From contig CM059587.1 in assembly GCA_030407085.1 (NCBI GenBank), positions 107,617,501-107,681,500 of the forward strand: DNA of 64,000 nucleotides, given 5' to 3'. The notes below the pieces were generated by a model that had not been told where the DNA came from, did no database searches, and saw only the letters and a list, made by a program, of their open reading frames with translations. Below, in pieces: positions 22,938-34,005 of this stretch. Numbering within the stretch: position 1 is the stretch's first letter; every line of letters begins with the position of its first letter. Source of the DNA: Trichopria drosophilae (Eukaryota > Arthropoda > Insecta > Hymenoptera > Diapriidae). A program made the translations under genes and the position numbers.

Positions 22938-24731
22938 ATGTTAAGGTTTTCAAATTATAATGCACACGAATCAAGAATTGATAAAATTATAAAATCCTAT
23001 ACAATAGAAACGAAAAACTTTTTACGAACAAACAAAGATATAATGTTTACACCAGCAGATAAAGGCAATGTAACTGTAGCGTTAGATAGAAACACTTATA
23101 TACAAAAAATGGAATTATTATTTTCGGATACTGATTACTACACAATAGTTCACAAGGATCCCACAAAAATATTACAATCAGCGTGTTATAAAATCTTAAA
23201 ACACCTAAACGATAACGAGTACTTAAACTACCGGATTCACAAAAATAACCTCACACAAACAGATAAGACACTAGCTCGCGGATATGGTTTACCAAAGATA
23301 CATAAAGAAGATGTACCATTAAGACCAATTATATCTTCAATAGGAACTCCCACATATGCAATAGCAAAATTTATAACAGAAATAATTAAAAACAATACAA
23401 GAAAACCACTTTCTCACGTTCAAGATAGTATACACCTACACTCGTTAATCAGGGATATCAATATACCAACCGACTATGTTTTACTTTCATTAGACGCTAC
23501 ATCATTGTTTACAAACATTCCGGTAGAATTGGTAATAAACAGTATCACCAAAAGATATTCATATATGAGAAGGACTATTACAATACCATTGGAAGATATA
23601 ATTAACATAATAGAATTTCTATTCGGTAACACATATTTTAAATTCAACAAACGTATTTACAAACAAACACTCGGAACACCCATGGGGTCACCGGTGTCAC
23701 CAGTACTAGCGAATATGGTTATGGATGATTTGGAAACTGAATGCCTTCAAAAATTAACATTTAAACCTGCCTTTTTTTATCGTTACGTTGATGACATCTT
23801 TACGTGTATACCAAAACACAAAGTTAACGAAATACTCTCCACATTCAACAGTTACCATCATAGATTACAGTTTACACACGAAATAGAACAACTTCACAAA
23901 ATACCTTTTTTAGAACTTCTGATCATCAGAAATAACAATAATAATCTCTCATTTGATTGGTATTGTAAACCAACGTACTCAGGCCGTATCTTGAATTACA
24001 ATTCACATCATCCGTACTCACAAAAAATATCCAGTATATACAACCTCACAGATAGAGCTCTAAAATTAAGTGATAAGAAATTCCATAATAACAATATTCA
24101 CAAAATCAAACAATATTTACGAGATAACGATTACCCGAAGTCAATGATTGACAAATATATTACAAGACGAATCCACATGCACAATGCACAAACACAAGAG
24201 GCTAACACAGAAAATAGAAGAAATCAACTCAAATATTTACAAATACCATATACAAAACATATATATGAATCAATTGAAAACTCTTTTCGCAACACTAACA
24301 TCAAGATCGTACCATCTCTAAGAAACAACCTATCCGCAATAATACAAAAAGGTAAAGACAAATTACAAAAGATGGATACACACAACACCGTGTATTGCAT
24401 AAAATGTATGGATTGCGATGCATCATATGTGGGAGAAAGTAAACGAACATTAAAAACTAGAATAAACGAACATCAACGCAATATCAATAGACCTTCTCAA
24501 ACAAACACAGTAATCACAGAACATAGAATCCAAACACTACATAATTTTGACTGGGATAACACAAAAATACTGGATATCGAAAATAAATTTCACAATAGAC
24601 GTATATCGGAAATGATTAACATCAAATTACAAAAAGCTCCACTCAACAAAATTGAAGATACCCAAAGTTTACACACCGCATATGAACGCATCATTACACA
24701 AATGAAACGGTCAGGAACCTCCCCACCATAG
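22938..24731 (+). CDS. PLE reverse transcriptase with GIY-YIG endonuclease
   Basis: The 597-residue frame copies element RNA into DNA and nicks the target. Its coding frame is open further upstream, to 22602, so the ATG at 22938 is only the first in-frame start after the frameshift. Visible PLE motifs in order: TPADKGNVTVALD (residues 38-50), YGLPKIHK...PLRPIISSIGTPTYAIAKF (116-145), LSLDATSLFTNIPV (motif A, 183-196), TLGTPMGSPVSPVLAN (motif B, 244-259), FFYRYVDDIFTCIP (catalytic YVDD, 283-286), IPFLELLI (322-329) and WYCKPTYSGR...QKISSIYNLTDRALKLS (341-378). The C-terminal endonuclease shows TVYCIKC (484-490), YVGESKRTLKTRINEH (497-512), a second EH at 528-529, HNFDWDN (535-541) and ENKFHNRR with the expected catalytic Glu near 549. 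The first box reads TVY instead of GIY. All catalytic residues I can place are present. The gene ends at TAG and runs into the right pseudo-LTR. Confidence 0.93.
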   Translation: MLRFSNYNAHESRIDKIIKSYTIETKNFLRTNKDIMFTPADKGNVTVALDRNTYIQKMELLFSDTDYYTIVHKDPTKILQSACYKILKHLNDNEYLNYRIHKNNLTQTDKTLARGYGLPKIHKEDVPLRPIISSIGTPTYAIAKFITEIIKNNTRKPLSHVQDSIHLHSLIRDINIPTDYVLLSLDATSLFTNIPVELVINSITKRYSYMRRTITIPLEDIINIIEFLFGNTYFKFNKRIYKQTLGTPMGSPVSPVLANMVMDDLETECLQKLTFKPAFFYRYVDDIFTCIPKHKVNEILSTFNSYHHRLQFTHEIEQLHKIPFLELLIIRNNNNNLSFDWYCKPTYSGRILNYNSHHPYSQKISSIYNLTDRALKLSDKKFHNNNIHKIKQYLRDNDYPKSMIDKYITRRIHMHNAQTQEANTENRRNQLKYLQIPYTKHIYESIENSFRNTNIKIVPSLRNNLSAIIQKGKDKLQKMDTHNTVYCIKCMDCDASYVGESKRTLKTRINEHQRNINRPSQTNTVITEHRIQTLHNFDWDNTKILDIENKFHNRRISEMINIKLQKAPLNKIEDTQSLHTAYERIITQMKRSGTSPP

Positions 24732-24916
24732 GAAAACAGGAAACATATAAAAAGCGGCAACACAACAGGACGCTCCACAGTAACCTCTTGAAAATGAACG
24801 CAAGTCGTTCGAAACGTCGAGGAAAATCAACAGCAACCAACTTTGTAGGACAAAGCCGAACCCTTATTAATATTTTTATTATATATAACTTCTACATAAA
24901 AACACCGTGTAATTAT
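24594..24916 (+). repeat. Right pseudo-LTR / PLE 3' end
   Basis: The segment covers the last 46 codons of the endonuclease ORF, its stop and a 3' UTR of about 180 bp, ending in GTGTAATTAT. It is identical by eye to 21943-22265. It holds the third copy of the hammerhead-like fold at 24784-24822. Confidence 0.92.
24784..24822 (+). ncRNA. Hammerhead-ribozyme-like fold in right pseudo-LTR
   Basis: Identical to the fold at 22133-22171, including the altered box 1. It lies in the 3' UTR about 50 bp after the stop codon. A ribozyme at both ends would allow unit-length RNA release, but the G8-to-A change argues against strong cleavage. Confidence 0.45.
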
Positions 24917-24927
24917 GTCATATCTTA
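24914..24927. repeat. Target-site duplication, right copy
   Basis: Exact match of TATGTCATATCTTA to 21598-21611. It directly follows the element end and overlaps its last three bases. Confidence 0.8.
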
Positions 24928-27900
24928 TTATTCGCTATTTCCAGTAATGCATGTTCAATGTTTTCAAATTTAGAAATAAAAAAGTTATATACATTTTTTT
25001 ACAAAAGAAAAGCATGGAATCTTTTGGTTTTATTTTTAATTTATCGAATTTTATTATGGGTAATGACATTAGCATACCAATAACAGTTACAAAGATCATA
25101 TAAAAAATGAATTTGCTATATATAGCTAGTCTTCATAATTTTGTGTACGTGGTGTTACAAGTCTTCTTCTTCCGGAATCAAGAAACTCTCGGCAATCCCT
25201 TACATGATTTGCATTGCAACTTCATCAACTAACAAACGCATCGTACAATACCACTCCACTTCAGCTCGTATGTGATAAATAGCACTTGATATCCTTTTTT
25301 TCTCAATCTTCCTCCTGACTTTGATACGTTAAAAAGTGATTTGTTGTGTTCCTTTTTAAGATCTTCCGAATTAAGTAACACTAGCTTACATGGACAACAT
25401 GTGTTTAATCGTGCAGTTTAAAAAACCATTACCCCTCCACGAAGCTTATTCTATGACTACCACTTTCTTACTGTTTTGACCATCACTCACTTCCATATAT
25501 ATATGTCGATTAGAAAAGAACTGAAACAAAAGCTACATACCCAACAATTCTGTTAGAGTAATAAATCCTTGCGTTAGCATATTGAATACCTCTGGAAATT
25601 AGTAGCATTGTCCGTATTCTTTTTACCATCTTTGCAGATTCGGTAAAGACTAAACACAACTAAACAAGGGAGAGTCTGGTAAATTAGAGTATTGAACTAA
25701 AGTACAAAAATAAGTTAAAAAGCAGTTGTGGGACTCAGCCAAACATGAAGAAGGGAGGATCCCTCGCGAGGAGTAACGCTTCGTAGATAATGAACGTACA
25801 TACGCGCTACCATGCTTGTACAGAACTAAGCGGCAAGTTAACAATGTGTCCGTAAGGACAATGGCTGTTTACTGTCTCTGCTGGATGCAGGACAATGCAC
25901 GCTCGTATCTCCGTCAGTTTTTGTCGATTCTTCCCCGTCGACGTCACCATCCCGTCATCGTCATCCCGAGAGATGGTCCACAAACGACCCTGATGCTCGC
26001 CAGACGAAACCCGAGCTGAAAAATATGTCGACAGTACTTTTTACATAATTTATCATCAAGTCCGTTATGATTAGAAATCGCTACAGGATCTCTACATAAA
26101 TTAAAAATGTGGACGATGAAAATAGCAGTGAAATGCCAAGTATTTAGACAAGTCTATGGGAGTGAAATATTAAACATCCCTCTTTTACAATTTTACAACA
26201 CTATATTCACTTATATTCACAGAACGAACGACTTGTTTAGAATAACCAATTAATTGATTATCCCAACGAAGTCGTCCTTTCCATGCAATATTATATCTGA
26301 GAGAGGCCCTTAAGTTTTGTGTATAGTTGCAAACTTTAGATGAATACAATTTCCATGGTTCTAAATAATTGGTATTGGTTTCAATCCCATACTTAAATAA
26401 AAATATGAATTGAACCGTGATTGTTTGACAGCTAAAGGAATAGTTCGACTATGAAATAAAATGGCCACTAACAAATTAAATAATACAGAAAAGTAACTAT
26501 TTCATTAGTTGCTCCACTCACTTCCCGAATGGATCATTTTTACTGTGTGCAAACATTTGATCTTTTGGCTAACAGGGAACAAAATTACCCGTTTTTTGAA
26601 CGACACCAAAAAAAACTATTCATTATTTTCATAACAATATTTGAAGAAAGCGGCGTCTTTAATGTTTAAAACTTTACGAATTCTTGCAATGTCTTTCGAA
26701 ATTGGTGCTTGTATTTTCTAACAAGATAAAAGGAAATGCAACATTATCATTTGAAATGATTAAAAATAATCTAGACTTAGCATTGATCAGTAAATATAAA
26801 AACTGATGTGCTACATATATGAATTATATTTATAGTATTCACATTAGCTCCTGCTGGAGGATCACAGTTATCAAGATCATTTAATTGATATGCAGTCTAT
26901 ACTTCTAATACACAGTCACCAAATAATTTTTTTTATAGTGTGGTCCTTTCTTCACATATAAAATAATATCCTTCAGAACAAAAATGCAGCAAGGAAAGGA
27001 CAGATAAATTATAGTTAACCGTATATCAAAAATGTTATTAAAATTTAGTGTTTAACAACTTTAAAATTTCATCAATTAAACACCCTTTGTAAACAACTAT
27101 ATTGTCGTATTGTTGTTTCCTACCATCTGCCCTGTTCATCTCTCATAACGAAAGACTTCACTGAATACCAACATTCTCCTTATTGTCATTGCAATGTGGC
27201 CACGTAAAATCTCGGAACAATAGATTGCACGTTACCGTCAGCTGATAAGACGTTCCTATTGTAACCACATCTCTTCTCGGTGCCAGCTTTTATGGTATAT
27301 CCACGCCAAATCCCCTTTTCCGCAATCAGGAAGATTAAGTTAAGTCGACGCTTTTCTAATTAAGCGACATCAGACAATTTCTTATTTCAATATTTGGTCG
27401 AAGTATATCGTGAAGCCCATCGACATTAATTTCTGAAAGAATTGATTAGGTCATAAAATTTGATCATAAATCGTATAATGTAAACAGATTTTTGGTAGGT
27501 CATATAAGCCACAATATTTTTACTATTTTTTTTTTCTGAGCAATTAATTGTAACGATTGAGTTCAGTTTCAATTAGTCATAACTTTTGGTTATTGTACAC
27601 GATTTTAATTGTCTATTTCGTCCATTGAATTTAATATAGTTTGACCCGTATTATACAAATATATTTATTTTGGGTTGGTATTTTTTAAAATAAGACAAGA
27701 GGAAACAATATTTATTAAGCGCAAGTCTAATGTTTTTAGGAATCTCTTTTTGGAATGTTATCTCATCAACTAGGAGATTTGGTATAAAGCAGAATACATA
27801 AATTAAAACCACAAATAGATAACTTGTAGGATGTAATGTAACCTTATCTTAATTCAAACCGTACAAAAGTTATACATTACATATGGAATATTGTCCGTTT

Positions 27901-30900
27901 AATTTTAAAAGACTTTAAAAAACCGTGATTATAAGAAATGTCATCTAATTAACTTATCGGGTCAAAGCACTATTTCGCAGCATCCTTGAATTAGAGTACG
28001 AGGCCGTCACCTTATTGACACTTTTTAGTGGAATGAACTAATCTACATGGTCGCGCTAGTGTCTTATAATTACTCCCACCCCCTTCAAATGTTCTGAAGT
28101 TGCGGCTGTTCGTAGTTCGCAATTGAAGCGGGAAGCGCAATAGAAAAGAAAGTCAAGCAGGACAAAGAGTAGGGGGCTCCCAAAACGATACCGGCGACAC
28201 TGAGTGGATTAAGTCTTTGGCTTCAAAGAAGTTACACGAAAAATTCACTGGTGCCAGTGTTATGAATTAGAAAGTACAGTGCTGAAATCTGCCACCAAGC
28301 TTTACACTTGCAGAAGCACAAATTTGCAATCACTATATTAGGTATAAAGTTTGATACCTACGTACGTTTGTATTATTTCATTTTGAGGTTATCATATTTG
28401 TAGTAAAGTACTACTCTCAACATTCGCATAGTTTGGGAAGGTTGGAGATTGAAGCATTATGTTTATTATCCTTCAATTGTATACAAAATCATATTTAACT
28501 TCCCGCATCCATTTTCACAATAAAGGAAAACTATTGAGGTAGTTGAGGATGAAACGTTGAGAAAGTATGAGAGAAAGAGAGACATTACGAGAGAGAGAGA
28601 GAGGGTTGGGGTAGACGGAGAGGGTGAATACTGTTGTCGCTAATGTCACTATCGACTCGATAGCGAGTTAGCGTTCGTAGCACACAGAGCGGCCTCAATG
28701 TAGCCCGACAATGTAGCCAACGTTCAGCCATTCAACGACAGACAATGTCGGCGACATAATGTCATAATGGAGCGGGAAGCCTCCCTTCGGAAAGCATCAG
28801 CCAAGTATGCGAGAGGTGGAATTCAAAAGTGGGAGAGACAAATGTACGTGTACTTAGATTATCGGAAATCGTACCTCAAACAAGAAGGTACAATTCCGTA
28901 GGAAAATGCGCAAATACAGTTATTGTCCTATTGAAAGCGACGCAAGCTTTTTAAAATTTAAACGAAGAAACGCCTAGATTAATAAAACTTGTTAAGTCAG
29001 CACGATTGACTGCATCGTGCTGTAATTGTAAGAGCACATTTATGAATAGGAAGCAGATATTATTAATCATTCCATTGTAAGCAACCTTATTTTTCAATGT
29101 TTTAAACCATCCATTATTTATATCGACGAACCGGAAAATCGTTGGTCATCCTGTTAAGAGCGATCGAAATTCTAGACAATTTGGGAACGCATAGCTGATT
29201 TATTTCAGGAAGCATTACATATTACTATTAGTGTAATCACAGCAGGTTTTGGTAGTTGCACATAACTATTGTTCGGTTTAATGACTATTGTCATTGGAAT
29301 AGCTATTGTGATGGAACAAGGGCTAGTTACCGTCGCTGTTATTGTGATAATAACGCCTGGGGTCATGATTATTACAATGAGTTACATGTTTGGAAATTAG
29401 ATGCAAAATAGAATCGATAGCACACGCAGATTTCCAAATATTTACACCAACTTTCGCGTTACCCAAGTTTCCGAGATATTAAAAAAAACTCATCTCTACT
29501 TAATATTTGAGACATTAGATTATCAATTAGCATTGCTTTCTGAAGCTTAATGACATAATCCTGGGATTGATCTTTGATGGATTTCGAGTAGGTTTCTTAT
29601 CATGGGGATAGGAAATGTAAGTAACCCGAAATATTGGGTTCAAGCGTTTACCCCGCAGTGAACGAACGAGCCGCCTATAGCTGTTATAAAAGAGGGATGA
29701 TTAAAATATCGAGGCTGTATTTCTTCTCCTCCCACAGTCTCTGTCTTATACTTTCTGTCTCCCTCCTGGGCGAGTCTCGCAGTACAATAGCGGGACAGGA
29801 GGTCGCAGAGTGGTGACATTGTACTAAAACAATGTAGCGCCCAACGCCTCCATTGTACCCCGCCTGCACTTGCGAGCACGACATCAATTGACACCATCAT
29901 ACGGGGATAACGATTTCTATTATCAACTCTGACAAGATAACATTTTTTCGACTCCAAAGTAGTTAGACCAATTTCCGCAATTGTAGTAGATTCTTTGTTG
30001 AAACTCCAAATTTGCAAGATGCTTTTTTTAAAATTCTTTCCAGGATGAGTGGTAATCATCCAGATCTGCAAAGAATCTCTTACTACCCATCAAGTGCCAT
30101 AACAATCGAGACCATCAGTGGTTTTGTCTTATAAAGTCAGATGGGAACCTTGGATCTTCCATGATACTTTTCTAGAGTCATTAGAAAAATACCATTCCCC
30201 TGATTGCTCTAAGAATGAAGTATGAATATCTTCGTGGAGAGGAGGTGGAAGAAGCAAAAAGTTTAAGATGATAATCACCTCATGATCATGAACCTAACCC
30301 AAACAATTATTATCACGATCACTGTGATCCGTGCACAAGTTTTCGTATTCGCACCAGCATTTTTCAACGACAAAAAGAGTTAGAAAGAGGGACGAAGAAA
30401 TCGCGGGGTTGTAGAAGAGAGAAGGCAACCGCGGTAGGAAGGGGCATTGGGAGAAAGAGGGCGGGAAGAAATAATTTAAAAGCTGAATTGAATTTTTTTC
30501 TTCAGAGTCTTTCGTTCGGGCATTGGAAGGCGGACAATAGCTGAATGGCGATGTATCAAGGAAAGTCGACTCGCGGGAGAGGCCAGTATTGTATCGGCCT
30601 TTCCACTACCCCCTCCCCTCGTCCAGCCAGGTTGTCTTTTTTCTTCTTTCTTCTTCTTCTCTCTTTTACTTTTTCTCTTTCTCGCTTGCTCTATTCTCAC
30701 GTCTTCTTATTCACCCTCCCTTTCCGTTTCTCGTTTTCTCTAGCGTCCTCTTTCATTCAGCCAAAGAGCAACGACGTATGAAGCGGCTGCGATTTCTTGC
30801 CTACACTCGTCGAAATTACGTAAGTTTCCTAAAGTCGGGCGAAAATCCACAGTCGACCTTGCAATCGAAAGCGAGGTAAGAGCTGACAAAGAAATATTGT

Positions 30901-33527
30901 TGACTGCCGGGACGTGAAGGGCGAGTACCACTTTGTGCGTATTGAACTCGAATTATGTGACTTTTTAAAACGAAGAATGTCAAGTCGTGCTAACCAGTCA
31001 TTCGAATACTTGAACATTCTATATTTATATTTATGTTAATGTTAAACGAACTTTAGTTTTTTTTTAATGTTCATTTTTGCAAATGGATATATGAACTATC
31101 TGTTTTACATATTAAAAAATTTGAAATATTTCATATGTATTTGATGAAAGTATTTTAATTATTAATATGGAGTACGGATACTATCGTTCATGGATTTAGT
31201 CTGTTCCAACTTTCCCTCTTTTATTCGTTATTGGTCTGCTATATCTCCTTCAGCACCGTCTCTGTCCCGCACGCGCGCGCATCATACAGAAGCGAGAGAC
31301 TCAGCCGCAGAAAGGCACAAAGGGTGGAGACAAAGAGAAGCACCGCCCCCGAGATACTGAAACAATGGAGGTCGAACAATAGGCGGCTATTGCGAATTTA
31401 AGCCGATGATCGAACGGCGATTTTCACCCTGCTATTGACTGTTCGCACCTTTTTTCTCCATCCGGCTAAATATAAAGGATATTTCACTTATTTTATCCGT
31501 ATTATTAAACTAATAATTATAAATTATTTTTAAAAAAATGTGATGTTAAAATTCATATTTTTAAATTCTGAAAAACATAAAATATGACGACGATTTACAA
31601 CTTCAATTAGTAATGGTTCTGGCATCGGCAAAATTCCTTTTATCTCGATAATGTAATGCGGTTGCCGGACAAGGTTGATATAAAAAAAAGGAATGTAAAG
31701 TAGTGAAGTGTCCTGCAAGGAAGTTTGTCCCACGCACGGCGTCAGAAAAGGCCGAAGCGCACGACCCTTGCGAGCATCGCGTGAGGGTCGAACTCGAGAG
31801 CAGTTTCAAGAGGTTGGACGTCACGACCCTTTCGAAAAAGTTGGTTTAATCGAGGTTTAGAGGCGAATTAAATGTATGTAATAGGACCGAGAAAAGATAT
31901 TCAGAGTACAATCTAATCCAAGAAAAATAATCATAGACAAACTATTGATTTGAAGTCATCTTTTTCGTTTTTTTTTTTGTATATATAAGCATAGCTTTAT
32001 CAGAAATATTTAGTTTGAGTACTCTAGCATCCAAAAATTGAAACAAATTGATTCAAACGTTTGCGCAGGTATTTTGTACGACTAAGGAAGTATTTCAATA
32101 AATTGTTTTTCAAGTATTTCGCTAAGTATCCTAGGCGGTGGTACTTTCGGAACTTGGTAATGATTACCACATTCTTGAATTGCCTGATAACACATTAAGA
32201 AAGTCATCGGTTGATAATAATAACAGTAGACTCAACTGCTCATATGTTTTCCTATTATGACCAATGTAGATTACGAATTCCAAACAGTGCAGCCAAAATC
32301 CATCTCCATGCTGCCATTAAATTTTCAACAATTCCATTCATTACCCTTCCAATTAAACGTAACATTCTAGTTAAGGAGTAACTTTGTAATTTGCTCTGAT
32401 TTAATAGTCAATGAATCAATTATTATAATTTTCCATTGTTGTAGAACCGAGACACTCGTCCTCACCGAGTACATAGGTATATATTCTCGGTAACACATGA
32501 AGATAAATGAAGATGAACAGTTGCATGAGGCCTGGAACACGTACAAATGTACTGAACGGCCAAAAACGTGAAATCGATTACGCGCAAATAATCCGATACT
32601 CTTGGTCGGGCAAGTAGACAGTTGGATAAGGATGGAAAGAACGATACAGTTTTGGTGGACATACGTGGGGAACAGAAATCGAAAGAGAAAAAAAAAGTGG
32701 AAGATAAATATGGAAACAAATTCGACGTGGAGGAATATCGATGCTGGAGAGTAACGCGAACAGAGAAACACAATCGTATGAACAGGAGCAGGAACGAGAG
32801 AAGTCGTGAGGGCGGAGGAGACAGAAGGAGGAGCTTCGTCGCATAATTCAGAATCGACAAAGCGGCAGATTATGGAAATAGAGTCTCTGAGATGGGGTCT
32901 CTCTATCTCTCTTAGCTTCCTTCCTACTCTCTCTAATTTCGATCTCTTTTCATGTCGTAGAATCGTTGGAAATTGTCATCTCTCTCCCACTTTCACATTG
33001 CGGTACAGCACTGTGCGGTGTTGCCATGCCGACCATATCATCTCTCTGGATGTTTCCTTCTCTTTCTCTTTCGACAACGTTTGGTATCCACCAGCTACAT
33101 CGGTGGCGTCCTCGCGATCGCGATCCTCCCTTCGAACTCCCACCGCACAACGTTTCCGCGAGTTTGCGAAAGAGACTCGTAATACCGTGTATTTCATCTC
33201 TCTAACGACTTGTTGTTAATGTTGTATCAACTCAACCCCGCAACCAGCTAGCATCGACACTCTGACTCGTCTGGAGGGTGAGAAAGACGGTTACCTTTAC
33301 GTGCGTGCACCTGCTTACCCGGACCGACGGCCCTATGCCCAGGCGCGTGTACGCATATATGAACCTAACCTGGATTATAGTTTGTTCAAAAACTGAATAT
33401 GCCTAAGTAGCAAATAAAATTTTTTGGTGTCAGATTGATGACTCTCACTTTATCCACTTACCGTTATTTACCGAGTTCCTGGGTTTAAAAGACTTCTCTT
33501 TTCGACCTTTCGATATATGTATAATCC
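24928..33527. other. Gene-poor stretch with strand-biased tracts
   Basis: No frame shows a recognisable domain. Notable composition: a CpG-bearing patch at about 25720-26030 with several CGTCA/TGACG-type motifs; a short GA microsatellite near 28590-28605; CpG-bearing patches at about 28620-28830 and 29630-29900; a CT-rich tract at about 30600-30770; a short CG-alternating run near 31271-31280; and purine-rich then mixed CpG-rich sequence at 32610-33330. The strand-biased tracts produce overlapping low-complexity frames on both strands that are not genes. Confidence 0.45.
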
Positions 33528-34005
33528 AGCACATCAACTTTGATTACATGGAGAAGTAATTCTAGTCCCATATCTAAAACATACAATAGTTGATCTTGTA
33601 ATCGTGATCAGTTAAGCAAATTATTGATATCTTGGAGTTTGGCGAGTTTTGTTGTTGGAATATTCCTGTATCTATCATTTATTCTGACTGGTAAACATTA
33701 GTTACACGGGGAAGTAGTTCTATTCCATATTCTAAAACAAAGATTAAAAGATTTTGTGACATCGAGCAGTTAAGCAAATTTTTGCTATATAGGGGGCTGA
33801 TAAGTTTTGTTGTAGGACTGATCCCCTACCCGTTATTCAATATATGTCAACTTTAATTTCATGAAGAAGTAGTTGCGTTTTATTTTCGAACAGAAGTGAT
33901 ACTAGATCTTGCCATCGTGAGCAGTTAAGCAAGTTATTGCTATGTGGGAGGTTGATGAGTTTTGTTTGAGGACTATTCCCCTGCCATTCATTCTCACTAT
34001 ATTAA
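33528..34005. repeat. Three-copy degenerate tandem repeat, ~155-158 bp unit
   Basis: Three units share an ordered set of motifs: ATCAACTTTGATTACATGGA, AAGTAGTTCTA, CAGTTAAGCAA, TTGCTATNNNGG and GAGTTTTGTTG. The anchor GTTAAGC starts at 33611, 33769 and 33924, giving periods of 158 and 155 bp. Identity between units is moderate, so this is an old local array. The unit length is near that of many satellite DNAs. Confidence 0.75.

Larger units (their letters stand above)
21598..24927 (+). mobile_element. Penelope-like retroelement, nearly complete
   Basis: The element is bounded by a 14-bp direct repeat TATGTCATATCTTA (21598-21611 and 24914-24927), read as a target-site duplication. In order it contains an inverted partial copy of its 3' end (21612-21936), a direct pseudo-LTR (21943-22265), an N-terminal ORF (22267-22668), a reverse transcriptase/GIY-YIG ORF (22938-24731, open from 22602) and a second pseudo-LTR (24594-24916). 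PLEs are known for such pseudo-LTRs and for partial inverted copies at insertion. The two direct copies are identical by eye over 323 bp, so the insertion is young. The single frameshift between the ORF parts means this copy probably cannot make a full-length protein unless the shift is programmed. Confidence 0.93.

Noticed and set aside
30476..30879. Frames of 74-96 codons on both strands
   Set aside because: They lie in a CT-rich tract open in several frames; no recognisable domain or coding signature.
32367..33219. Cluster of frames up to 137 codons on both strands
   Set aside because: Strand-biased composition leaves several frames open on both strands at once, which a real gene does not do.
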